In this document: positions 1 to 5,942 of the stretch, piece after piece
How positions within the stretch are numbered: position 1 is the stretch's first letter
Layout: each line of letters starts with the position of its first letter
Made by a program: the position numbers and the translations under genes
Assembly: GCA_023262365.1 (NCBI GenBank)
Contig: JALRBF010000114.1
Coordinates: 1-16,029, forward strand
DNA from: Burkholderiaceae bacterium
Lineage (GTDB): Bacteria; Pseudomonadota; Gammaproteobacteria; Burkholderiales; Burkholderiaceae_C
Reading direction: 5' to 3'
Length of the DNA: 16,029 nt
Notes under the pieces: model-generated
Databases searched by the model: none
Told to the model about the DNA's origin: nothing
The model's input: only the letters and a program-made list of their open reading frames with translations

Positions 1-392
1 CAGTCCTCCACTGTCACCACCGGAAAGTCAGCGCCGTATACCTTGCCCGTGTCCGGGTGCGTGTCCATCGGGCCGGTCGAGCCAAAGCACGAGCCCAGGT
101 TGTTTACGCCAATCACAAAAAATCGGTTCGTATCCACCGGTTTGCCTGGGCCCACCATGTTGTTCCACCAGCCCTCGGTACGCGGCTGGGGTGCGCCACT
201 GGCGTCGGCATAAAGCCCGGCGACATGGTGCGAGGCGTTGAGCGCGTGGCAAATCAACACCGCGTTGTCGCGCGCGGCGTTAAGCGTGCCGTAGGTTTCG
301 TAGGCAAGCGTGTAGCTGGGCAACACCGCGCCGCTGCGCAGCGCCAAGGGCTGCGTTATCGATAGGCTGCGGGGGGTGGCAATCCAACTCAT
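1..392 (-). CDS. metX: Homoserine O-acyltransferase MetX, N-terminal part
   Basis: This is the first 130 codons of a MetX-type alpha/beta hydrolase, cut by the left edge of the window. The family activates homoserine by acylation in methionine synthesis. Reading from the ATG at 392, the protein begins [20 protein letters not shown]. Family signatures are [12 protein letters not shown] (residues 49-60, oxyanion region), [15 protein letters not shown] (74-88) and [12 protein letters not shown] (97-108). The nucleophile serine and the His/Asp of the triad lie outside the window. Many betaproteobacterial MetX proteins are annotated as homoserine O-succinyltransferases (metXS), so the acyl donor (acetyl-CoA or succinyl-CoA) cannot be decided from this part. 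No strong ribosome binding site is visible before the ATG; the start rests on similarity. The gene is divergent from the RNA-binding protein gene at 668. Confidence 0.93.
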   Translation of the reverse strand, partial: MSWIATPRSLSITQPLALRSGAVLPSYTLAYETYGTLNAARDNAVLICHALNASHHVAGLYADASGAPQPRTEGWWNNMVGPGKPVDTNRFFVIGVNNLGSCFGSTGPMDTHPDTGKVYGADFPVVTVED

Positions 393-625
393 CCCGGCAG
401 TTTACCGGTTGAGCGGCAGCCCCCGCGGCCGGTGGCCTGGCACCATTTGTGGTGAGAAAGCCTCATTTCTTGGCCATTTGCGCCCTCCACAGGGGACAAA
501 AGCCCCCCAGAGCCAGGGTTTGCCCCCGATAATACGGCCACGCTCGCCAGTGTCACTGGGGTGCGGGTGGTGATTGGATGAGGTCTCTCGTTTCCTGCGC
601 GTGTCGCATGGTTGGTGTCTGCTGA

Positions 626-660
626 ACTCCTATCGCTGTGAACAATGTGTTTTTAGGAGT
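626..660 (+). promoter_or_regulatory. Hairpin that could hide the ribosome binding site of the RRM gene
   Basis: ACTCCTA at 626-632 is the exact complement of TAGGAGT at 654-660, with a 21-nt loop. The right arm contains the Shine-Dalgarno AGGAG (655-659), 8 nt before the ATG at 668. In the transcript the site could therefore be paired. Cold-responsive control is known for some bacterial RRM protein genes; applying it here is inference. I see no gene and no convincing promoter in the rest of the 393-667 spacer. A GATAAT at 528-533 lacks a matching -35. Confidence 0.4.
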
Positions 661-667
661 CCCAACC

Positions 668-1018
668 ATGGGCAACAAACTGTACGTGGGCAACTTGCCC
701 TATTCCGTGCGCGACGATGATTTGCATCAAGCGTTTTCGGCTTTTGGCGCCGTCGCCAGCGCCAAAGTCATGATGGAGCGCGACACCGGTCGCTCCAAAG
801 GCTTTGGTTTTGTAGAAATGGGCAGCGACAGCGAAGCCCAAGCCGCCATTGAAGGCATGCACGGCCAAAGCCTGGCCGGCCGCGCCTTGGTGGTCAACGA
901 AGCCCGCCCCATGGCACCGCGCCCCCCGCGTAGCGGTGGCTTTGGTGGTGGCGGCGGTGGTGGCGGCGGCGGCGGTTTTCGCAGCCCCTACGGCGGCAAC
1001 CGTCGCCGTGACGGCTAG
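668..1018 (+). CDS. RRM-domain RNA-binding protein with glycine-rich tail
   Basis: A 116-aa cytoplasmic protein with one RNA recognition motif at about residues 4-80. RNP2 is LYVGNL (5-10) and RNP1 is KGFGFVEM (44-51), with the aromatic residues that stack on RNA in place. The tail is RPPRSGGF, then eleven consecutive glycines (about 93-103), then FRSPYGGNRRRDG, so it is basic and flexible. Small RRM-plus-glycine proteins of this kind occur in cyanobacteria and many proteobacteria and bind single-stranded RNA; some are cold-induced. The ATG at 668 is chosen because AGGAG lies 8 nt upstream. An in-frame GTG at 638 lacks such a site and would add residues not typical of the family. The gene stands alone, is convergent with lptC, and ends in its own terminator. 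The RNA target cannot be told from the sequence. Confidence 0.93.
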   Translation: MGNKLYVGNLPYSVRDDDLHQAFSAFGAVASAKVMMERDTGRSKGFGFVEMGSDSEAQAAIEGMHGQSLAGRALVVNEARPMAPRPPRSGGFGGGGGGGGGGGFRSPYGGNRRRDG

Positions 1019-1041
1019 TCGGCCCTAAGCGTTTACGCTTG

Positions 1042-1671
1042 CTAAGACGCCGCCCCCTGGGGCGGCGTTTTGCTTGGTGCGTCGGCCTGCCACACGGCGC
1101 GCACTTTGCCCTCAAATTGCGCCACGCCGGTATCGGTGCGGTATTCAAAACGGCGGGCGGTGATTACCTGATGGGCGCCGCGCTGCACGCGCACGGCGCG
1201 GTCGGTCCACACGCGTGACTCGGGCTGGGCGTACACCAGTCGCTGCGACGTCATGCGCACCACCTGCCCGTCACGTTGTTGTGTCACCTCGGCCTGGCCG
1301 TGCAATTCAAAGCGTTGCCCATCGTCCCAGGCCCACAGGCGATCGGCCCGCGCGTTAACCGGCGGCGAGGCATCGCTTAGGCTGCGTAGCTTGGCCTGCG
1401 TCACGCGCAACACCTCGCGATCAGGAAAATGCGTCCCCACTTCGCCCTGCAGCTCGCTGCTAAGCACGCCGTCGACGTTGAATTGCTTGGCCACAAAGTT
1501 GCGCACGGTGTAGTCGGGCTCGGCGCTGGGGGCCGCCTCGGCGGCTTGGGGTTGGCCCGCTGGGGTTTGCCGCTCCAGCCAAAAGGTAAACAGGGCCAAC
1601 AAGGCCATGATGACCACCGGCGCGGCAGCCACCAACGCCGCGTACCAGGCTTGCCAGCCTTGGGCCTTCAT
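1042..1671 (-). CDS. lptC: LPS export protein LptC
   Basis: A 209-aa protein of the LptC family, the bitopic inner-membrane component that links the LptBFG transporter to periplasmic LptA in lipopolysaccharide export. The sequence shows a short cytoplasmic N-terminus, one membrane segment at about residues 11-31 (YAALVAAAPVVIMALLALF), then a periplasmic domain. The stretch PDYTVRNFVAKQFNVDGVLS (about 52-71) is the usual start of the LptC beta-jellyroll, and repeating beta-strand patterns run to about residue 195. The start codon overlaps the kdsC stop (ATGA at 1668-1671), which indicates translational coupling. In many betaproteobacteria lptA and lptB follow; here the operon ends and the convergent RRM gene lies 23 bp away. 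The family is divergent in sequence, so the call rests on topology, the core motif and the kdsC context. Confidence 0.88.
   Translation of the reverse strand: MKAQGWQAWYAALVAAAPVVIMALLALFTFWLERQTPAGQPQAAEAAPSAEPDYTVRNFVAKQFNVDGVLSSELQGEVGTHFPDREVLRVTQAKLRSLSDASPPVNARADRLWAWDDGQRFELHGQAEVTQQRDGQVVRMTSQRLVYAQPESRVWTDRAVRVQRGAHQVITARRFEYRTDTGVAQFEGKVRAVWQADAPSKTPPQGAAS
1047..1074 (+). terminator. Intrinsic terminator of the RRM gene
   Basis: ACGCCGCCCC (1047-1056) pairs with GGGGCGGCGT (1059-1068) and is followed by TTTT and GCTT. It lies 29 bp after the RRM stop codon. It also falls inside the last codons of convergent lptC, whose stop is at 1042-1044. A smaller hairpin, AAGCG/CGCTT (1027-1040), precedes it. 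On the minus strand no T-run follows the stem, so it should work mainly for plus-strand transcripts. Confidence 0.8.
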
Positions 1672-2234
1672 GCGCTGGCCTCACGCCAAAACGCCGCGTA
1701 GTGGCCGCGCGCTTGCAGCAGCAAGTCGCACACCTCGCGCACCGCCCCTTGGCCCGCACCCGCGCGCGTGACGTGGTGCGCCAAGCGCAGCACCTCGGCA
1801 TGGGCCTGCGGCGGCGCGCACGCCAGCGCCGCGCGGCGCAGCAGGGGGGCGTCGGGCCAGTCGTCGCCCACGGCGGCCACCTGGTTCCACGATACCCCCA
1901 ACTCGTCCAGCACCTGTTGGGCCAGCGGCAACTTGTTGGCGTCACCCAGCCGCGCGTGCGCCAGCATGTTTAGGGTTTGCAGCCGATGGCGTAACGCCGC
2001 CGAATCACGTCCCGAGACCACCACCGGCCGCACCCCAGCCGCCGACAACAAGCGCAACCCATGACCGTCCAAGGTGTGAAAGCGCTTAATCGCCTCACCG
2101 TGCTCGCCCCACCACAGCCCACCGTCGGTGAGCACGCCGTCCACATCCAACAGCAGCACGCGTACGGCTGCGGCCCGCGCCAACAAGTCCGGGCCAAAGG
2201 CCAGTGCGGGGGTGAAGTCAGAGGGTGGCGTCAT
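1668..2234 (-). CDS. kdsC: 3-deoxy-D-manno-octulosonate 8-phosphate phosphatase KdsC
   Basis: A 188-aa HAD-superfamily phosphatase of the capless KdsC type, which releases Kdo from Kdo-8-phosphate in the cytoplasm for the inner core of LPS. HAD motif I is DVDGVLTDG with nucleophile Asp30 and acid/base Asp32. Motif II is SGR (74-76), motif III is Lys101, and motif IV is GDDWPD (123-128) for magnesium. The length is normal for the family (about 170-190 aa). Its stop overlaps the lptC start, and it begins 24 bp after the kdsD stop, so the three genes form one transcription unit for Kdo formation and LPS export. Nothing appears broken. Confidence 0.95.
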   Translation of the reverse strand: MTPPSDFTPALAFGPDLLARAAAVRVLLLDVDGVLTDGGLWWGEHGEAIKRFHTLDGHGLRLLSAAGVRPVVVSGRDSAALRHRLQTLNMLAHARLGDANKLPLAQQVLDELGVSWNQVAAVGDDWPDAPLLRRAALACAPPQAHAEVLRLAHHVTRAGAGQGAVREVCDLLLQARGHYAAFWREASA

Positions 2235-2258
2235 ACGCGGCTGCCATAAAGGGTTGAT

Positions 2259-3248
2259 TTAAATGACGCGCGCGCGCATCAAATCGTTGCTGTTAAGCAC
2301 GCCTTGCAACACGCCTTGGTCGTCCACCGCCAGCACGCTGGTGATGCGTTGCTCCTCCATCACGCGCGCGGCCTCAGCGGCCAAGGCTTCGGGTGCCAAA
2401 TGGCGTGGTTGGCGCTGCATCACCTGCGCCACCGTCAGTGTGCGAACGTCACCGCCTTGGGCCAACAACCGGCGCAAGTCGCCGTCGGTTAACACCCCTT
2501 GAACACGGCGCGCGGCGTCCACCGCCACCACCAGCCCTAGCCCCTTTTCGCTCATCAGCGGCAACACATCGAGCAAGCGGTCTTGCGGCGCCACCAGGGG
2601 CATGGCGGCGTCGCGTCGCATCAAGTCGGCCACCCGTGTGAGCAGGCGCCGCCCCAGCGCACCACCGGGGTGCGATCGCGCAAAGTCTTCGGGGGCAAAG
2701 CCACGCTGCTGCAACAGGGCAACGGCCAAGGCGTCACCCAGCGCCAACTGCGCGGTGGTGCTGGCTGTAGGCGCCAGGTTGTGCGGGCAAGCCTCATGCG
2801 TCACCGCGCTGTCGAGCACCACATCGGCGGCTTGTGCCAGCGCCGAATCGGGCGCGCCCGTCATGACCAACAACGGCACACCCATGCGTTTAATGAGCGG
2901 CAACAACACCAGCAGCTCCTCGCTTTGGCCGCTGTTGCTAATGGCCAAGGCCACGTCGCGCGCGGTAAGCATACCCAAGTCGCCGTGGCTGGCCTCGGCC
3001 GGGTGCACAAAAAACGCAGGGGTGCCGGTAGAGGCCAGCGTGGCGGCGATTTTGCCGCCCACGTGGCCGCTTTTGCCCATGCCCATGACCACCACGCGGC
3101 CCGCGCAGTGCAGCATGCAATGCACCGCGTGGCCAAACGGCTGCCCCAAACGCTGAGCCAAGTCGGCCACGGCCGCGGCCTCGGTGGCCAGCGTGGCGCG
3201 CGCGCTGGCCACGGCAGCGGCAACAAAATCAACGGTGGGCTGGCTCAT
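2259..3248 (-). CDS. kdsD: D-arabinose-5-phosphate isomerase KdsD
   Basis: A 329-aa sugar-phosphate isomerase that converts ribulose-5-phosphate to arabinose-5-phosphate, the first step of Kdo synthesis. An SIS domain (about 35-180) is followed by two CBS domains (about 205-262 and 272-326). Residues matching the E. coli KdsD catalytic set are present at the same numbers: Lys59 in GMGKSG, His88 in ASHGD, Glu111, Glu152 and His193 in RSHPGGALG. The ATG at 3248 (MSQPTVDFV) gives the normal family length. An upstream in-frame ATG at 3311 would add 21 untypical residues and overlap the divergent antiporter start at 3310, so I reject it. It heads the kdsD-kdsC-lptC operon. A GATAAT lies 5-10 nt before the ATG on this strand, too close for an ordinary leader, so the promoter is unclear. 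Confidence 0.96.
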   Translation of the reverse strand: MSQPTVDFVAAAVASARATLATEAAAVADLAQRLGQPFGHAVHCMLHCAGRVVVMGMGKSGHVGGKIAATLASTGTPAFFVHPAEASHGDLGMLTARDVALAISNSGQSEELLVLLPLIKRMGVPLLVMTGAPDSALAQAADVVLDSAVTHEACPHNLAPTASTTAQLALGDALAVALLQQRGFAPEDFARSHPGGALGRRLLTRVADLMRRDAAMPLVAPQDRLLDVLPLMSEKGLGLVVAVDAARRVQGVLTDGDLRRLLAQGGDVRTLTVAQVMQRQPRHLAPEALAAEAARVMEEQRITSVLAVDDQGVLQGVLNSNDLMRARVI

Positions 3249-3309
3249 GCGAGGATTATCGGCCAAGCAGCCTCCGCTGGGGCTTGACGCGGGGCTTACC
3301 ATGTGAGCC

Positions 3310-5292
3310 ATGAATGCGCTTGACCTAACCCTGCTCTACCTGCTGGCTGCGGTGCTGGGGGTGGTGTTGTGCCGCGTCATGCAGTTGCCGCCCGTGCTGG
3401 GTTACCTGGGGGTGGGGGTGGTGATTGGCCCCAACGCCTTGGCATTGGCGCAAAACTCCGAGCAGGTGCGCGACGTGGCCGAGTTTGGCGTGGTGTTTTT
3501 GATGTTTGTGATCGGGCTGGAGTTCAGCCTCACGCGGCTGCGCACCATGGGGCGCCATGTGTTTGGGTTGGGGCTGACGCAAGTGGCCACCACGTTGGGC
3601 ATGGTCACCATCACCTCGGTGGCCTTTGGCACCCTGGCTCCGCAGTGGTGGGGCATGCCGTGGCAAACGGCACTGGCGTTTGGTTGCGTGGCCGCCATGA
3701 GCAGCACGGCGCTGGTGATGAAGATGACCGCCGAGCGCGGCGAATTAGAAACCGAACACGGCAAGCGCGTGGTTGGGATTTTGCTGTTTCAAGATTTGGC
3801 CGTGGTGCCGCTGCTGGTGCTGATTCCGGCACTGGGCTCGCCGCCAGAGGCCATGGTTCAAGCCCTGGGGTTTGCCGTACTCAAAGCGGCCGTGCTGCTG
3901 CTGGTGTTGCTCACCGGCGGGCAGCGCGTGTTGCGCTGGTGGTTGGCGCTGGTGGCCAACCGGCGCAGTCACGAGTTGTTTGTGCTCAATTTGCTGCTGA
4001 TCACGCTGGGGCTGGCCTGGCTCACCGAACACGCCGGGCTGTCACTGGCGCTGGGGGCTTTTGTTGCCGGCATGCTGATCTCGGAGACCGAATTCAAGCA
4101 CCAGGTTGAAACCGACATCAAGCCGTTTCACGACGTGTTGCTGGGCTTGTTCTTTATCACCATCGGCATGCTGCTGGACTGGCGCATCGTGTGGCAACAA
4201 TGGTTGTTGTTTTTGCTGCTGTTGCTGCTGCCCATGGCGCTAAAGTTTGCGTTAATTGCCGGCCTGTCGCGTGCTTTTGGCGCCGCCCCTGGGGTCTCGG
4301 TGCGTGTGGGGTTGTATTTGGCACAGGCCGGTGAGTTTGGGCTGGTGCTGCTGACCCTGGCCTCCAGCCAAGGACTGGTGCCGCCCACGCTCTTTAACCC
4401 GCTGCTCGCAGCCATGGTGGTGTCCATGCTGCTGACGCCTTTTTTGATTCAATACAGCGACGGCTTGGTGATTCGCTTGGTGGGCAGCGACTGGCTGCTG
4501 CAATCGGTGCAAATGACCACCATTGCCAAGCAAGCGATGGGCGCACAAAAGCATGTGCTCATTTGCGGCTACGGCCGCAGTGGCCAAAACCTCGCGCGCT
4601 TGCTGCAGTCGCAAGACATTCCCTACCTTGCGCTTGACTTAGACCCTGACCGCGTGCGCCACGCCGCCAGCGGCGGCGACGCGGTGGTGTTTGGTGACGC
4701 CACCCGGCTGCAAGCCCTCATGGCCGCGGGCTTAGCACGCGCCAGCGCAGTGGTGGTGACGTACCCAGACCGAACCACCGCCCTTAAGGTGCTGGCCCAC
4801 ACCCAGTCGCACGCGCCCACGGTGCCGGTGATTGTGCGCACCGTGGACGACCGAGACTTGGATTTGCTGCGCCAAGCAGGCGCCACCGAGGTGGTGCCCG
4901 AAGCGATTGAGGGCAGCCTGATGCTGGCCTCTCACGCCTTGGCACTGGTGGGTGTGCCCATGCGCCGCGTGCTGCGCTTGGCGCAAGCGCAGCGCGCCCA
5001 GCGCTACGGCCTGCTGCGCGGGTATTTTCATGGTGCCGATGACGACTCGGCCGACGAACAAGAACAAATCCGCTTGCTCAGCGTCAACCTCACCCCGGGC
5101 ACGCACGCCATTGGCCGCAGCTGGCAAGCACTGATACCGGCTGACAGTGCGGTGCAGCTCATCAGCCTGCGTCGCGGTGGCGCGCGGCTCAACCCCGCGC
5201 CCGAGACCATCTTTATGATGCACGATGCCTTGATTTTGCAAGGCCCGCCCAGCGCCCTGACGCTGGCCGAACAACAACTGTTACACGGATAA
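3310..5292 (+). CDS. CPA2 cation/proton antiporter with RCK domains (KefB/YbaL-like)
   Basis: A 660-aa inner-membrane protein. Residues 1 to about 395 form some twelve hydrophobic segments of the sodium/proton exchanger fold, with FQDLAVVPLL (160-169) and FFITIGMLLD, both typical of CPA2 carriers. A cytoplasmic RCK_N/TrkA-N domain starts near 415, with a Rossmann loop GYGRSG (420-425), and an RCK_C domain follows at about 570-658 (LTPGTHAIGRSW). This build is shared by KefB, KefC and YbaL. Members exchange potassium or other monovalent cations for protons, with gating through the RCK part. The glutathione-gated Kef function cannot be assumed. The gene diverges from kdsD, a pairing often seen in betaproteobacteria, and runs into apt after 3 nt. 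No strong ribosome binding site is seen before the ATG. Confidence 0.9.
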   Translation: MNALDLTLLYLLAAVLGVVLCRVMQLPPVLGYLGVGVVIGPNALALAQNSEQVRDVAEFGVVFLMFVIGLEFSLTRLRTMGRHVFGLGLTQVATTLGMVTITSVAFGTLAPQWWGMPWQTALAFGCVAAMSSTALVMKMTAERGELETEHGKRVVGILLFQDLAVVPLLVLIPALGSPPEAMVQALGFAVLKAAVLLLVLLTGGQRVLRWWLALVANRRSHELFVLNLLLITLGLAWLTEHAGLSLALGAFVAGMLISETEFKHQVETDIKPFHDVLLGLFFITIGMLLDWRIVWQQWLLFLLLLLLPMALKFALIAGLSRAFGAAPGVSVRVGLYLAQAGEFGLVLLTLASSQGLVPPTLFNPLLAAMVVSMLLTPFLIQYSDGLVIRLVGSDWLLQSVQMTTIAKQAMGAQKHVLICGYGRSGQNLARLLQSQDIPYLALDLDPDRVRHAASGGDAVVFGDATRLQALMAAGLARASAVVVTYPDRTTALKVLAHTQSHAPTVPVIVRTVDDRDLDLLRQAGATEVVPEAIEGSLMLASHALALVGVPMRRVLRLAQAQRAQRYGLLRGYFHGADDDSADEQEQIRLLSVNLTPGTHAIGRSWQALIPADSAVQLISLRRGGARLNPAPETIFMMHDALILQGPPSALTLAEQQLLHG

Positions 5293-5295
5293 ACC

Positions 5296-5841
5296 ATGGA
5301 CACCGCCGCCTACCTTAAGCAACACATACGCACGGTGCCCGATTGGCCGTTGGCCGGCGTGCAGTTTCGTGACATCACCCCGTTGCTGCAAAACCCGCTG
5401 GTCTTTCGCGTGCTCATTGACGCCTTTGTGCACCGTTACATGGCGCCGTCACACCGCCCGGACGTGGTGGCCGGACTGGACGCGCGCGGCTTCATCATTG
5501 GCTCGGTGCTGGCGTACGAGCTGGGGGTGGGTTTTGTGCCCATACGCAAAAAGGGCAAGCTGCCGTTTACCACCGTCGAGGAGACCTACGAGCTTGAGTA
5601 CGGCAGCGCCGCGGTCGAGCTTCACACCGACGCGGTGCAGCCGGGCCAACGCGTGCTGCTGATTGACGACTTAATCGCCACAGGGGGCACCATGATGGCG
5701 GGCAAACGCGTGCTCGAAAAGCTCGGCGCCACGGTGGTCGAGGGCGCGGCCATTGTTGACCTGCCCGATTTGGGCGGCTCGCACAAACTGCGCGCCCATG
5801 GCCTGGCGCTGCACACCTTGGTGCACTACGACGGCCACTGA
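5296..5841 (+). CDS. apt: Adenine phosphoribosyltransferase
   Basis: A 181-aa cytoplasmic enzyme that makes AMP from adenine and PRPP (purine salvage). Signatures are [10 protein letters not shown] (22-31), GLDARGFI (60-67), the hood region RKKGKLP (84-90) and the PRPP loop [14 protein letters not shown] (120-133) with its Asp-Asp pair. Length and layout are complete. The ATG lies 3 nt after the stop of the antiporter gene, with no ribosome binding site of its own except GGA within the end of that gene. Translation is probably coupled and the two genes are probably co-transcribed. No clear terminator is seen in the 101-bp spacer that follows. Confidence 0.96.
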   Translation: MDTAAYLKQHIRTVPDWPLAGVQFRDITPLLQNPLVFRVLIDAFVHRYMAPSHRPDVVAGLDARGFIIGSVLAYELGVGFVPIRKKGKLPFTTVEETYELEYGSAAVELHTDAVQPGQRVLLIDDLIATGGTMMAGKRVLEKLGATVVEGAAIVDLPDLGGSHKLRAHGLALHTLVHYDGH

Positions 5842-5914
5842 ACTCGTCCGCACCAAACCCGACCAAAGTACATACCAATAGCCTCTTTTGACACAATAAA
5901 AATTTAAAATGTAG

Positions 5915-5936
5915 CCCCTATGGTTGAATATAGGGG
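5915..5936 (+). promoter_or_regulatory. Hairpin overlapping the ribosome binding site of the tetrahaem cytochrome gene
   Basis: CCCCTAT (5915-5921) and ATAGGGG (5930-5936) are perfect inverted repeats around an 8-nt loop. The right arm is part of the purine-rich ribosome binding site AGGGGAG, 5-11 nt before the ATG at 5943. The repeat could be an operator or an RNA hairpin that limits translation. The upstream DNA (5862-5910) is strikingly AT-rich for this genome and contains TTGACA at 5888-5893. No good -10 lies at 16-18 bp, so the promoter is not assigned. Confidence 0.4.
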
Positions 5937-5942
5937 AGACAC

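Noticed and set aside
376..573. Small open frame in the metX-RRM spacer
   Set aside because: No ribosome binding site and no family resemblance. It overlaps the start of metX.
2583..3287. Open frame on the plus strand opposite kdsD
   Set aside because: KdsD is complete with its catalytic residues; this frame has no motif and no ribosome binding site.
5888..5893. TTGACA as -35 of the cytochrome promoter
   Set aside because: No acceptable -10 hexamer lies 16-18 bp downstream; TAAAAT at 5905-5910 is only 11 bp away. I kept it as a remark only.
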